DNA of 64,000 nucleotides from Diplonema papillatum (Eukaryota; Euglenozoa; Diplonemea; Diplonemida; Diplonemidae), in NCBI GenBank assembly GCA_030068145.1, contig JAPJBO010000724.1, positions 1 to 64,000 of the forward strand. Reading direction: 5' to 3'. Each line of letters opens with the position of its first letter. The first letter of the stretch is position 1. The position numbers and the translations under genes are program-made. Below, piece by piece: positions 55,491-63,541 of the stretch. The notes below the pieces were generated by a model. The model did not search any database, was not told where the DNA came from, and saw only the letters and a program-made list of their open reading frames with translations.

Positions 55491-57179
55491 TCATGCAACG
55501 CAGAACGGGGTCCGGGGCGGCTGGATGCCCTGCCTGTATGGGTCCCGCGTCCAGACGTCTGCCAGTTGCTCAGCAGTCGGGACCCATACAGTCTCGAGGA
55601 CGCACTGGTGTTCCTCCAAGACGTCGCGGACCTGGCACAGGATGAAGTTCCCGAGCTGGGTCTTCGACTTCCAGTTCCTCAAGCAGTTGACGGCGGGCAA
55701 GTTGTCGACGAAGATCCTGATCGTCGACAGCGGAGAGCGAGAAGCCGCGTACGCAATCGCGAACTTCGCCGCCGTCAGCTCAGCGAAGAAGATGTGCTGC
55801 GGGACATCCCTCCACGGGCCCCACATCGCCATGGAACCCACCAGCCAGGCCCATCCCTGCATGCTGGCGTCGGACCACGCCTCCACGAGGGTGTCCCGTT
55901 GCTTCGCGTCGAAAACGACCCACCGGTTGCCCGACAGACGCCGTCTCACTCCCGCAAGGAACGGAAAAACGTCGTCGCTCACGCGGACCAGCGACTCCCA
56001 GCCCAGGGAACCGGTCAGGACCTGGTGCGCCAGGGTTCCCATCCACGCAAGCACCGGGCTCACCCTGCAGAGCGGCGTGCCCCACACCGTCCACGCCCAA
56101 ATAGCGGTCCCGACGACCTTCCAAACGCCACGCAAAGTCATCCGCGTCGAATCGACCGAGCAAAAGAGGAGGTGCGCCTTCCTCGCCCACTCTTGCTTCA
56201 GCCGGTATCTCTTCGCCGCGAGGTCGAACTCGACTCCCAAGACAACCGGCGTCGAGCTGGGCTCGAGGACGGACTTCTCGTCGTTGACCGTCATGCACAC
56301 CTTGCGGGCGCGTCGCAGGACTCGGTCGCGCACAGCGCGAAGCGCGTCCGGACAGTCACCGACGAGGGCCCAGTCGTCGTACCAGACTATCCTATCGTCC
56401 CCGGCGGGTTCCGTGATGACCAGCGCAGAGTCCTGTGCGATCACGGGCGAGAACGACCAGCCCATCGTAAGCCGGCGCCACCGATACAGAGCCACGCCCC
56501 CGTCGGGCCTCCTGGTCCGGAGCCCGAAGAAAGCCGACGTCGACCGTCCCACTGGGAACTGGAAGAAGTAGGACTTCAGGTCGACGACGACTGCGTGCGA
56601 CTTCGACATCATCTTGGCGATGACCTCGTCGACACGCAAGAGGCTGAACTTCGGCGGAGGCTCCATCAGCTCGTTCAGCGGGCGGCCATCGACGATGGCA
56701 CGGGAGTGGTGCTCCCCCTTCTCGACAGCGAACGCCGGCAGTACGCACTTCAGCGGCTCCGAGCGGGGAACGCGTTCCACAAAGCCGACGCCCTCCAGCG
56801 TCACCGCATGGTGCGCAAACGCGTCGCTCTTCCGACCCGGCACGAGCGGCGTGCCCAGTAGCTTCCGTCGGAAAGCGTGTCCGTCCGTGAGGAGGTCGAG
56901 CAGGCTGTGCAACCGGGCTCCGGGCCTGGCGAGATCCCGGAGCGCACGGAGGTCGATCGGAGGTACCGCCGTGACGTCAAGCGGCTTCGCCGACCTCGGA
57001 GCACCGACCGCCGGGACGAGACCTCTGGTTTCCGGCGGAAGGTATCCGAGGGGGACTGTGGTGGGAGGGTCGTAAAAGTGTGGGTGAAGCCGTAGAAAAA
57101 GCCTCCTTCCCCTGAGCAACCTGGATCTCCGCGATTTCAGGCCCACGACCTGCCGAGGCAAAGAGCCGGCGTCGGGCAT
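55491..57179 (-). CDS. Reverse transcriptase/RNase H of YRE-1 copy b (562 residues)
   Basis: Synthesises element DNA from its RNA. From the ATG at 57177-57179 (MPDAGSLPRQV) the protein has an RT fingers region (RAIVDGRPLNELMEPPPKFS), motif A VVVDLKSYFFQF, motif B MGWSFSPVIAQ and motif C VWYDDW, then the connection and an RNase H with WSDAS, AELTA, FVDN and ADVWTR. No methyltransferase follows. The start is 51 bases beyond the recombinase stop and in another frame. The frame stays open upstream to 58085, but that part lies opposite the recombinase and gag codons and is a shadow. The plus strand is also open for over 390 codons here, a consequence of high GC. Near-identity to 290-2011 shows two related copies. 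Confidence 0.88.
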   Translation of the reverse strand: MPDAGSLPRQVVGLKSRRSRLLRGRRLFLRLHPHFYDPPTTVPLGYLPPETRGLVPAVGAPRSAKPLDVTAVPPIDLRALRDLARPGARLHSLLDLLTDGHAFRRKLLGTPLVPGRKSDAFAHHAVTLEGVGFVERVPRSEPLKCVLPAFAVEKGEHHSRAIVDGRPLNELMEPPPKFSLLRVDEVIAKMMSKSHAVVVDLKSYFFQFPVGRSTSAFFGLRTRRPDGGVALYRWRRLTMGWSFSPVIAQDSALVITEPAGDDRIVWYDDWALVGDCPDALRAVRDRVLRRARKVCMTVNDEKSVLEPSSTPVVLGVEFDLAAKRYRLKQEWARKAHLLFCSVDSTRMTLRGVWKVVGTAIWAWTVWGTPLCRVSPVLAWMGTLAHQVLTGSLGWESLVRVSDDVFPFLAGVRRRLSGNRWVVFDAKQRDTLVEAWSDASMQGWAWLVGSMAMWGPWRDVPQHIFFAELTAAKFAIAYAASRSPLSTIRIFVDNLPAVNCLRNWKSKTQLGNFILCQVRDVLEEHQCVLETVWVPTAEQLADVWTRDPYRQGIQPPRTPFCVA

Positions 57180-57229
57180 GGGGTGTTTCTGTCGCGTCGG
57201 GAAACGGCTGTCAAAGAGAGGCGGGTTGG

Positions 57230-57808
57230 CTAGTCCCGGGAGGCGCCCTGGAGCACCCGCTGTGCCGACTCCAGGGTCTTCAGGGTGTCGACGGCCGGGC
57301 CCTCGACGTAGTACCGGAAGACACTCTTCTTCCGGTGGCCCGTGACTGCCATCGCGTCGTCCTCGCTCATCGTCTCCCGCAACGCGGTGGCCGCGCCCCT
57401 CCGGAAGCTCTTCGTCGAGTAGGACTTCCCCAACGTCCGCTTCGCCGCCGAGAGCACTTGGTGGTACTCGAGGTCCGGGAACAGCAGGGAGTTCGGACCC
57501 GAGATCCCGTCGAGGTGCCGCAGGACGATGCGGGACAGAGGAGCGGCGACGAGTCCGTACCGCCCCTTGTCTGCCTGGCGCGACTTCTCCCTCCAAATGT
57601 CGACGAGGATGGTGGGGGACGGGCCGCGGCGGGACACCGTGAGGTCCCTCTTCCGCAGGCTCAGAACGGTTTCCGAGCGAGACGCCAGCGTCCACATCAA
57701 AGCCTGGGCGGCGGCCGTCGGGAGGTCCTTCTCCGCCTCTGCGGCCACCGCACGCATGACGGCCTCCTTCGACGCCGCCACCCCTCGCTTCACCGGCGGG
57801 CCCATCAA
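57230..57808 (-). CDS. Tyrosine recombinase of YRE-1 copy b
   Basis: Integrates the circular DNA copy by site-specific recombination. The catalytic domain fills the ORF: Arg I in LASRSETVLSLRKRDL, a Lys-bearing strand after it, STKSFRRGAAT (box II Arg, with K in place of the usual His), VTGHRKKSVFRYY (His and the nucleophile Tyr region). An SAM-like N-terminal arm-binding domain is missing if the protein starts at the local ATG (57803-57805). The same frame is open back to the gag stop: TGA at 57860-57862 is followed by 18 sense codons (SWAWNSRLGFGPP...). A gag-recombinase fusion by UGA readthrough is therefore plausible. The recombinase lies before the RT, unlike DIRS1 or Ngaro. Confidence 0.82.
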   Translation of the reverse strand: MMGPPVKRGVAASKEAVMRAVAAEAEKDLPTAAAQALMWTLASRSETVLSLRKRDLTVSRRGPSPTILVDIWREKSRQADKGRYGLVAAPLSRIVLRHLDGISGPNSLLFPDLEYHQVLSAAKRTLGKSYSTKSFRRGAATALRETMSEDDAMAVTGHRKKSVFRYYVEGPAVDTLKTLESAQRVLQGASRD

Positions 57809-57859
57809 GGTCTTCGGCCTGGGGGGACCAAATCCCAGCCGACTGTTCCACGCCCAACT

Positions 57860-58633
57860 TCATTTGCGGCCCCGGCCGCCCTTGCCCCCCTTTCCCGACG
57901 GGGAGCGGGAGCGGGCCGAAGCCCCGGAAGAGCCCCGACTGGTGGCGCTCCGTTGGCCGCGCGGTTCGTGGGCGTTCCAGCCTCCGCCCCACCCTCGGGC
58001 GTGGCTGTTGGCCGCCTTCTCCGCTTTCTCCCAGTCGGGGTCCTGCTTGCGGCCCCGCATGGTGCGGGCGAACTCGCTCCCCCATCGGGGTCCTCGCCGC
58101 GCTCTCCCGTCCAGCTCACGGAGGCGGGTGCCCACTTCGAATACGGCGGCCTCGAGGTCGCCCTTCAGCAACTTGCCCAACAGGGCAAGGAGGCTCTTCG
58201 CCTCGTGTCCCATGCTGCCTCTCAGCAGCTCTTCGTGCTCGACCTTCAGTCGAGCCACGAGAAGTTCACGGGCCACCGGGCCCGTCTGACCGAAGTCCAG
58301 CCACTTCTTTGGCTGGAGCACGAGCTCGTCGAGCTCGTCGAGGCCTTCGGCCCCGTCGTCGTCGCTCCCCTCCGATGGGGGCGACACGACGGTCGCCCTC
58401 GCCGGCCTCCTCGCCTGGCCTGCCTCGAGCCCGGCGACTCTCGAGTTGAGCCGCCGGAGCTCCTTTAACACGGCCGCCAGGCCGGGCTCTACCCCCTCGG
58501 TGTGTTCTTCTTCTTCTTCTTTCTCCTCTCTTTCCTCCTCTTCCTCATCTCGTTGCCTTTTCTTGCATGCTTTTTGATGCCCGGTAAGACCTTTCGCATC
58601 GAAGGTTCCTCCACAGTGTTCGCAATCAGGCAT
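57860..58633 (-). CDS. Gag-like protein of YRE-1 copy b
   Basis: Structural protein expected to bind element RNA. The ATG at 58631-58633 is chosen because the upstream open part is the A1 repeat. The protein (257 residues) starts with a zinc-knuckle-like motif MPDCEHCGGTF...GHQKAC (C-x2-C...H-x3-C), followed by a charged Glu/Lys helix (EEEEREEKEEEEE), a coiled segment (LKELRRLNSRVAGLEA), a central helical region (ELLVARLKVEHEELLRG, LLALLGKLLKGDLEAAVFEV) and a Ser/Gly/Arg-rich basic tail. It stops with TGA; the same frame continues into the recombinase. The C-terminal part is preserved in copy a (2020-2217). Confidence 0.75.
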   Translation of the reverse strand: MPDCEHCGGTFDAKGLTGHQKACKKRQRDEEEEEREEKEEEEEHTEGVEPGLAAVLKELRRLNSRVAGLEAGQARRPARATVVSPPSEGSDDDGAEGLDELDELVLQPKKWLDFGQTGPVARELLVARLKVEHEELLRGSMGHEAKSLLALLGKLLKGDLEAAVFEVGTRLRELDGRARRGPRWGSEFARTMRGRKQDPDWEKAEKAANSHARGWGGGWNAHEPRGQRSATSRGSSGASARSRSPSGKGGKGGRGRK

Positions 58634-58683
58634 TGGGAAGAGGGGGTGTGAGTTGTGTATGGAATAAAAAGAGCATGGAAATA

Positions 58684-58807
58684 AAATGAAAGCGAGAATG
58701 TGGGGTAAGCCCTGATTATTAGATTCACGGTTAAACGAAGCTAGCGCACAAGGTTTGCCTGATTTCGCACCTACTTTCCGATACCAAATAGATGCTCTAT
58801 TCAAACT
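58684..58807 (-). repeat. A1 split direct repeat, YRE-1 copy b
   Basis: 5' end of the element. Its outer edge caaact runs straight into ctctctctctctc (58808-58820). Confidence 0.92.
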
Positions 58808-58822
58808 CTCTCTCTCTCTCTA
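58808..58822. repeat. Short (CT)n tract between YRE-1 and YRE-2
   Basis: ctctctctctctcta separates the outer end of YRE-1 A1 from the outer end of YRE-2 A1. It is the remainder of the microsatellite both used as target. Confidence 0.9.
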
Positions 58823-59051
58823 TAAGCAAACTTGTTTGAGCACCTTCGGTGCGTCTTGGGGGGTCGAGCTGAGGACCTATGGAACAAGGATATATGTTGT
58901 TGGGCGACAAGCCCTGAGTATTTGAGTCCACTTGCTCCAGGGCAAGGTTGGAAGGGGACGATTCGGAAACTTAAGGATTCGGAATTAGCAAATAACGCAG
59001 GCAAATTCCTCCCTCCTCCCGCAGTCCCGAACTCGCTCCCCTCGATCGATT
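58823..59051 (+). repeat. A1 split direct repeat, YRE-2
   Basis: 229 bases (taagcaaacttgtttgagc ... cctcgatcgatt) identical to 63107-63335. Ends three bases before the gag start codon, so it also serves as promoter and leader region. Confidence 0.95.
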
Positions 59052-59054
59052 AAA

Positions 59055-59912
59055 ATGGAAGACGCACTGTCTAAGTTCCGCGAACTACCCTATGGGTCGT
59101 TTCAGTTCACCCACAGCAAGGAGCTCGTTCTGATGCTGAAGGACGCACCGGACGAGGTGAAACGAGCGGTGAAGACGGGAAAGGTTCGCGGACACAGTGT
59201 CACACGAGTGATCGACTCCCTGTCGGTGGGAGGGCGTCCGATAACTGAGCCTGAGTTCCGGGATCTGACTGCGAGAGTCACGGGGACGCATCGGAAGCAT
59301 CCGCGGGTCAGGATAGACCTGACTTCCCTGGCTCCTGAAGGTGGTCAACAGACACCAAGAGGAGGTCAGGACGGTCCCAAAGACCTGAAGCCCCCGCATC
59401 TGGGTTTCGATGAGAGCGAGGGGGATGAAGAAGAGGTGAACCCCCCGGCAGAGCAGAGCAGGACGAGGGTGGAAGACGTCCTCTACGACCCGTCAAAGTG
59501 GGACAGCCTGTCGGAGATACAGGCAATGCAGCTCATGGACGAGCTGAAGAAACTCGTTCCCGCCGAACGGGGCGACGCCAGGGACGCGGCGTCCTCGGTC
59601 ATCTGCGTGGTTCAGCTAATGCTGAATCACGGAACCTGGGAAGAGATAGCGTCGCGCCTGCTCGACCTACTGCTGTTCCTCCAGTTCCGGACGAGGCATG
59701 GGCTCGACGCCGCGCTGGCGTATCAGTCGAAAATGGCCCGCGAACGCGGGATACCGAAGGCGCGCAAGGCGGCGATGGAAGCCGCGGATGCGACGACGAA
59801 GCGGAAGCGCTCCGTCTCGGACACGGAGGGGGCCAAAAGGCCCCGGTGGCAGTTTCGACCAAACCCCGTACGGGGTTTTCGCCCTCGCGCCACGCGAGGT
59901 TTTCGAAAGTGA
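59055..59912 (+). CDS. Gag-like protein of YRE-2 (285 residues)
   Basis: Probable structural, RNA-binding protein. The ATG lies directly after repeat A1. Residues 1-75 include MEDALSKFRELPYGSFQF and LMLKDAPDEVKRAVKTGKV. An acidic linker (ESEGDEEEVNPP) follows near 120-130, then a helical domain (LSEIQAMQLMDELKKLVPA, SRLLDLLLFLQFRTRHGL) and a basic tail (TTKRKRSVSD, RGFRPRATRGFRK). There is no zinc knuckle. The tail's stop (TGA, 59910-59912) lies inside the frame of the recombinase, which is open one base back (ARFSKVKTSTHK), so expression of the next protein by a -1 frameshift is possible, though no textbook slippery heptamer stands out. Confidence 0.78.
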   Translation: MEDALSKFRELPYGSFQFTHSKELVLMLKDAPDEVKRAVKTGKVRGHSVTRVIDSLSVGGRPITEPEFRDLTARVTGTHRKHPRVRIDLTSLAPEGGQQTPRGGQDGPKDLKPPHLGFDESEGDEEEVNPPAEQSRTRVEDVLYDPSKWDSLSEIQAMQLMDELKKLVPAERGDARDAASSVICVVQLMLNHGTWEEIASRLLDLLLFLQFRTRHGLDAALAYQSKMARERGIPKARKAAMEAADATTKRKRSVSDTEGAKRPRWQFRPNPVRGFRPRATRGFRK

Positions 59913-61300
59913 AGACAAGTACGCACAAGACCGGAGAGCCGATACAAGGCCAGGACGGTGTGCGGAAGTTCCCCACAACGAGTACGCACAAGACCGGAGC
60001 GCCGATACAAGGCCAGGACGGTGTGCGGAAGTTCTCAACGACGAGTACGCACAAGACCGGAGAGCCGATACAAGGCCAGGACGGTGTGCGGAAGTTCCCC
60101 ACGGCGAGTACGCACAAGACCGGAGCGCCGATACAAGGCCAGGACGGTGTGCGGAAGTTCTCCACGACGAGTACGCACAAGACCGGAGAGCCAATACAAG
60201 GCCAGGGCGGTGTGCGGAAGTTTTCCATGGAGGGTACGAAAAAGGCCAGAGAATGGAGTACACCGCGGAAGGCGAAGCTGGTTCAAGACGGGAAGGAAGT
60301 GTCCAAAGGGGAGGCGCCACCGAGCGTAAAACCCGTGCCTCCGCCTTACCTCGGACCGAAGCAAAAGGAGGTAGAGACGGAGATTTTTTCAATCCGCGAG
60401 GGAAAACAGCTGGGGGGAAAAATCAAAAAATTGATTCCGTGGCAAGACGCCCCCCAATACGCGGTGGGACCACAATTATCGGCGGAGAGGTGCAGGCTGC
60501 TTCGAAATTTCGACCGGTTTTCTACCACGGAACCCAACGGTCCGGTGGACGAAGCGATAGTGAGATTCGTCTGGAGCACTCTAGGGTCAACGTCGCCTTT
60601 GACGGCGGCCACGTACATCGAACGCCTTTGCCGGGAGTTGCACAACAGGGGCGTACGTGGTCTGAGAACAGAACGTCTCATCAAGACGAAGAAAGCCCTC
60701 AGGAGGATGGGTTCGCTTCTGAGACCTCAGCAGGCAGACGGTCTGAAGCCCGAAGACGCGAAAGAGCTCGTCCGACGTCTTTTGCGGGAGGGACAGGAAA
60801 CAGCAGCGGCCCTTGCGGCGATTGCATGGATCTCGCGATGCCGAGTCTCCGATCTGAGGTTCATGACGGACGAAGACTGGCACGAACTGGGTCCGGGAGA
60901 CACCCCAGAGGAAGAGACCGAAGTCGAGTTTTTTGCGAAAGAGAAGAGCAGCAGGAAATGGCGACCACCCATTTTCCTACCCCACGGAAGCCTGACAGCA
61001 GTCGCCGTGCGTTTTTGGCGGCAGAGGAGAAAGCAGAAGAAGCTGGGTTTGCCGTTCGGGGGCGACACTGGAGTTTACGAGAAGTTGAAAAGGGAGGTGA
61101 AGAAAGGGATGCAAGGATCGAAATGGCTACACGCCTTCAGAAGGGGCTCCATTCAGGAGATCGAGAAGCAAGGGGTTCCCCGAACCGCTCTCCAGGAGCT
61201 GCTGCGGCATTCCAGTGCCGAAACGACGATCCGGTACCTGAACTCGACAAATGTGGCGAGGAGGAAGGCAGAAACGGAGATGTTGCGGACGCTGCAATGA
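59912..61300 (+). CDS. Tyrosine recombinase of YRE-2 (about 462 residues past gag)
   Basis: Integrase acting by tyrosine recombination. The frame is open from 59498, but the part before 59912 is opposite gag codons. It opens with five 21-residue repeats (STHKTGEPIQGQDGVRKF..), then a basic linker, an N-terminal helical DNA-binding region (STTEPNGPVDEAIVRFVWST, AATYIERLCRELHNRG) and the catalytic domain: Arg I in WISRCRVSDLRF, HAFRRGSIQEI (H-x-x-R), LLRHSSAETTIRYLNS (His and Tyr). All key residues are present. If translation is not by frameshift, the first Met after the repeats is at 60227. The stop overlaps the RT start as ATGA (61297-61300). Confidence 0.85.
   Translation, partial: KTSTHKTGEPIQGQDGVRKFPTTSTHKTGAPIQGQDGVRKFSTTSTHKTGEPIQGQDGVRKFPTASTHKTGAPIQGQDGVRKFSTTSTHKTGEPIQGQGGVRKFSMEGTKKAREWSTPRKAKLVQDGKEVSKGEAPPSVKPVPPPYLGPKQKEVETEIFSIREGKQLGGKIKKLIPWQDAPQYAVGPQLSAERCRLLRNFDRFSTTEPNGPVDEAIVRFVWSTLGSTSPLTAATYIERLCRELHNRGVRGLRTERLIKTKKALRRMGSLLRPQQADGLKPEDAKELVRRLLREGQETAAALAAIAWISRCRVSDLRFMTDEDWHELGPGDTPEEETEVEFFAKEKSSRKWRPPIFLPHGSLTAVAVRFWRQRRKQKKLGLPFGGDTGVYEKLKREVKKGMQGSKWLHAFRRGSIQEIEKQGVPRTALQELLRHSSAETTIRYLNSTNVARRKAETEMLRTLQ
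59918..60232 (+). repeat. 63-bp in-frame tandem repeat at the start of the recombinase frame, 5 copies
   Basis: agtacgcacaagaccggaga, gccgatacaaggccaggacg, gtgtgcggaagttcccc: 21 codons each. Copies 1, 3, 5 (E...P) and 2, 4 (A...S) alternate, so a 126-base pair of units was itself duplicated. Most other frames are also open through it. Confidence 0.93.
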
Positions 61301-63042
61301 GTGAGATATTAGAAGAATTGCTCTGGGCCTCGAGGTACCACGGACAGGAAGCCGGCGAGAGGGGTGAGGGCAAGGAGTATCCACCCTTTCTTCCTAAGGG
61401 AATTCCGACGGCGACACCGTTGTCAAGGTCAACCCGTTTGGACGATTTTCCGACAGGCCGGGTTAGGTTCGGAGTGATTCGAGAATTTGCTGCGGCGGAA
61501 TCGCGTCCCGCTGATTTCCTCGACTGGTGTACGGAGGCAAACCTGTTCGAGCAGAACATGAAAGAGGCGTTTCCACTGCCGGGAAAGCCGTCGGACCTGC
61601 GGCCGAGTTTTTTAAAACAGTGCGAAGAGGCCGGAGTCATTCAGCGACTCAAGCGGTGTGACGTAAAGAAGGGTTCGGTCAGCGTTTTCGATATTCCGAA
61701 GGCGGATCCACTCGTTCGGCGGTTAATCGTTGACGGGCGCCCCATCAATTCAAGACTGCCAAAACCACCAAGCTTTAGTCTGGTGGGACCTCACGAGCTC
61801 GGGCAGCGGCTGAAGGTACAAGGCGCGAAGTGGGCTCAAAAGATAGACATGAAGGGTTATTTCCATCAGTTCGAATTGTCAGAGGCCGTCGCCAATTTCT
61901 TCTGTTTGCGATGCGGGTCCACGTGGTACAAATGGAAGCGTCTGCCAATGGGATTCAGCTACGCGCCGTACATTGCGCAGAAGACATCGGAAGCAATTCT
62001 CGGAGAACTTTTGCTGAAGGGGGCGGTCGTGTACCTAGACGACATCATAGTTTGGGGATCAACAAGGGAAGAAGTGCAGCAGAGGGTAGCGTATATCCTA
62101 CGGCGATTGGGACGGGCCGGTATCGAAGTAAACTGGAAAAAATCTATGCCTAGGCCAGAACAGCAATTCGAGTACATCGGAGTTCGGTGGGATCTCCGGG
62201 AAAATCGGTTCACGCTCCCAGAGGAGTGGAGATTAAAGGCGATGGGAACAGCGACGGAGCGACTGGGTAGCTCAGAAAAGGCCGCATTGAGGGAGTGGTG
62301 GTCGTTGCTGGGCCTCGTTTTTCGGGTGGCGTTCGTTTACGAGGTAAACCTATGTTTCTTGGAGAACGTGCTGTCATTTGCACGGACTTGGGCAAAAGCG
62401 GTGACAGAGAATCGGGCAGACTGGAGTACGACGTGCAACATGGCCAAAACCCCTAGGGATGAAGCAGGGTCCTTCTTCAAAAAGTTCACAGCGACCGAAA
62501 GGTGGGCCTACACGCGACCGGCTCCGCCTTCAGAGTTCGACATTGCAGTGTGGTCTGACGCCTCAACTACAGGGTGGGCGCATGTTTCTCAGATATGGAA
62601 GAGAGTCGGGGCTGTGGCGGTTTACGGGACATGGAGACGTAGGATGGAGTCGGGGGACATGTATGTCTTGGAGATGTTAGCGGCAGAAAAGGGGATTAAT
62701 GCCGCAATACGAAGCGGGCACAAGCGCATCATGCTGTTCGTTGACAACGAGGCGACCATGATCTCTTTTCAGAAAGGCCACTCGAGGAGTAGACTCGCGA
62801 ATTCTGTACTGCGGCGCGTGTACAAGATGCTTGAGACAGAACGCGCAGGCCTCGTGGTCAAGTGGATCCCGACTGCTTCGATGCCGGCCGACTACTGGTC
62901 GCGCCTACCGGATTGCGGCGTTAAGAATATCGAGACGTGCATGGAGGGTGTATCCGAGATGGAAAGAGGATTGCAAGTTGTTCAGGGCTTGCGCGATCCT
63001 GTGCAGTCCCGAACTCGCTCCCCTCGATCGATTTTGCGTTAA
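61297..63042 (+). CDS. Reverse transcriptase/RNase H of YRE-2 (581 residues)
   Basis: Copies element RNA into DNA. It starts with the ATG that overlaps the recombinase stop (ATGA), suggesting termination-reinitiation. RT signals: RRLIVDGRPINSRLPKPPSF, motif A QKIDMKGYFHQF, motif B LPMGFSYAPYIAQ, motif C VYLDDIIVW (about residue 245), followed by NWKKS and the thumb. RNase H: VWSDASTTGWAH, LEMLAAE, LFVDNEAT and ADYWSRL give the D-E-D-D set. The last 30 residues are encoded by repeat B1. No methyltransferase or endonuclease domain. The longer frame from 59698 includes shadow sequence opposite gag and the recombinase. Confidence 0.92.
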   Translation: MSEILEELLWASRYHGQEAGERGEGKEYPPFLPKGIPTATPLSRSTRLDDFPTGRVRFGVIREFAAAESRPADFLDWCTEANLFEQNMKEAFPLPGKPSDLRPSFLKQCEEAGVIQRLKRCDVKKGSVSVFDIPKADPLVRRLIVDGRPINSRLPKPPSFSLVGPHELGQRLKVQGAKWAQKIDMKGYFHQFELSEAVANFFCLRCGSTWYKWKRLPMGFSYAPYIAQKTSEAILGELLLKGAVVYLDDIIVWGSTREEVQQRVAYILRRLGRAGIEVNWKKSMPRPEQQFEYIGVRWDLRENRFTLPEEWRLKAMGTATERLGSSEKAALREWWSLLGLVFRVAFVYEVNLCFLENVLSFARTWAKAVTENRADWSTTCNMAKTPRDEAGSFFKKFTATERWAYTRPAPPSEFDIAVWSDASTTGWAHVSQIWKRVGAVAVYGTWRRRMESGDMYVLEMLAAEKGINAAIRSGHKRIMLFVDNEATMISFQKGHSRSRLANSVLRRVYKMLETERAGLVVKWIPTASMPADYWSRLPDCGVKNIETCMEGVSEMERGLQVVQGLRDPVQSRTRSPRSILR

Positions 63043-63106
63043 TCGCCCCGATGGCTTCACGTTTCTTACCGATGAAGAGAGTAAAGGTCCGAACGAGACC
63101 CCCCTC
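63003..63106 (+). repeat. B1 split direct repeat, YRE-2
   Basis: Same as 63305-63408 (offset 302). Includes the end of the RT frame. Confidence 0.95.
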
Positions 63107-63335
63107 TAAGCAAACTTGTTTGAGCACCTTCGGTGCGTCTTGGGGGGTCGAGCTGAGGACCTATGGAACAAGGATATATGTTGTTGGGCGACAAGCCCTG
63201 AGTATTTGAGTCCACTTGCTCCAGGGCAAGGTTGGAAGGGGACGATTCGGAAACTTAAGGATTCGGAATTAGCAAATAACGCAGGCAAATTCCTCCCTCC
63301 TCCCGCAGTCCCGAACTCGCTCCCCTCGATCGATT
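63107..63335 (+). repeat. A2 split direct repeat, YRE-2
   Basis: Same as A1 (offset 4284). Joined to B1 as ccctct|aagcaaac, the presumed circle junction. Confidence 0.95.
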
Positions 63336-63409
63336 TTGCGTTAATCGCCCCGATGGCTTCACGTTTCTTACCGATGAAGAGAGTAAAGGTCCGAACGAGA
63401 CCCCCCTCT
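63305..63409 (+). repeat. B2 split direct repeat, YRE-2
   Basis: 3' end of the element. The terminal cccccctct merges with ctctctc of the target. Confidence 0.95.
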
Positions 63410-63415
63410 CTCTCT

Positions 63416-63503
63416 CGGGAAAGGTCAACGCGGTAGCGGTGACCACGAGAACACATACAGGTGGGTGGGGAGAGGCACTGGGACTGCTAAGGCGTGACTA
63501 ACC
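63416..63503 (-). repeat. Second copy of the YRE-3 B repeat
   Basis: 88 bases matching 54802-54889. Here the repeat is followed by unique GC-rich sequence, as B1 would be followed by the element body. Confidence 0.65.
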
Positions 63504-63541
63504 GCCTTACTGCTCTCGGGACTCCGAATGGTAGGGTTGGA

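Larger units (their letters stand above)
58823..63409 (+). mobile_element. YRE-2: full-length tyrosine-recombinase retrotransposon (about 4.59 kb)
   Basis: Plus-strand order: A1 (58823-59051), gag (59055-59912), recombinase (59912-61300), RT/RNase H (61297-63042), B1 (63003-63106), A2 (63107-63335), B2 (63305-63409). A and B share a 31-base overlap (gcagtcccgaactcgctccc...gatcgatt), present three times. Repeats are identical, which argues for recent insertion. Size and order match VIPER-like elements. Both outer ends lie in CT repeats and there is no target duplication. Its proteins are only distantly similar to those of YRE-1. Confidence 0.92.

Noticed and set aside
55396-56861. 391- and 431-codon plus-strand frames opposite the RT
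   Set aside because: They are mirror frames of a GC-rich coding region; the minus strand shows clear RT and RNase H motifs.
57180-58085. Upstream 300 codons of the RT frame (864-codon frame ending 55491) as part of the polymerase
   Set aside because: This stretch lies opposite the recombinase and gag codons in another frame; its Gly/Arg/Pro-rich reading has no domain.
59698-61296. First 530 codons of the 1114-codon RT frame of YRE-2
   Set aside because: They overlap gag and recombinase codons; the RT-specific sequence starts at the ATGA overlap.
55491-63042. DIRS1-type classification with a methyltransferase domain
   Set aside because: No methyltransferase motif follows the RNase H, and the recombinase precedes the RT; split rather than inverted terminal repeats are present.
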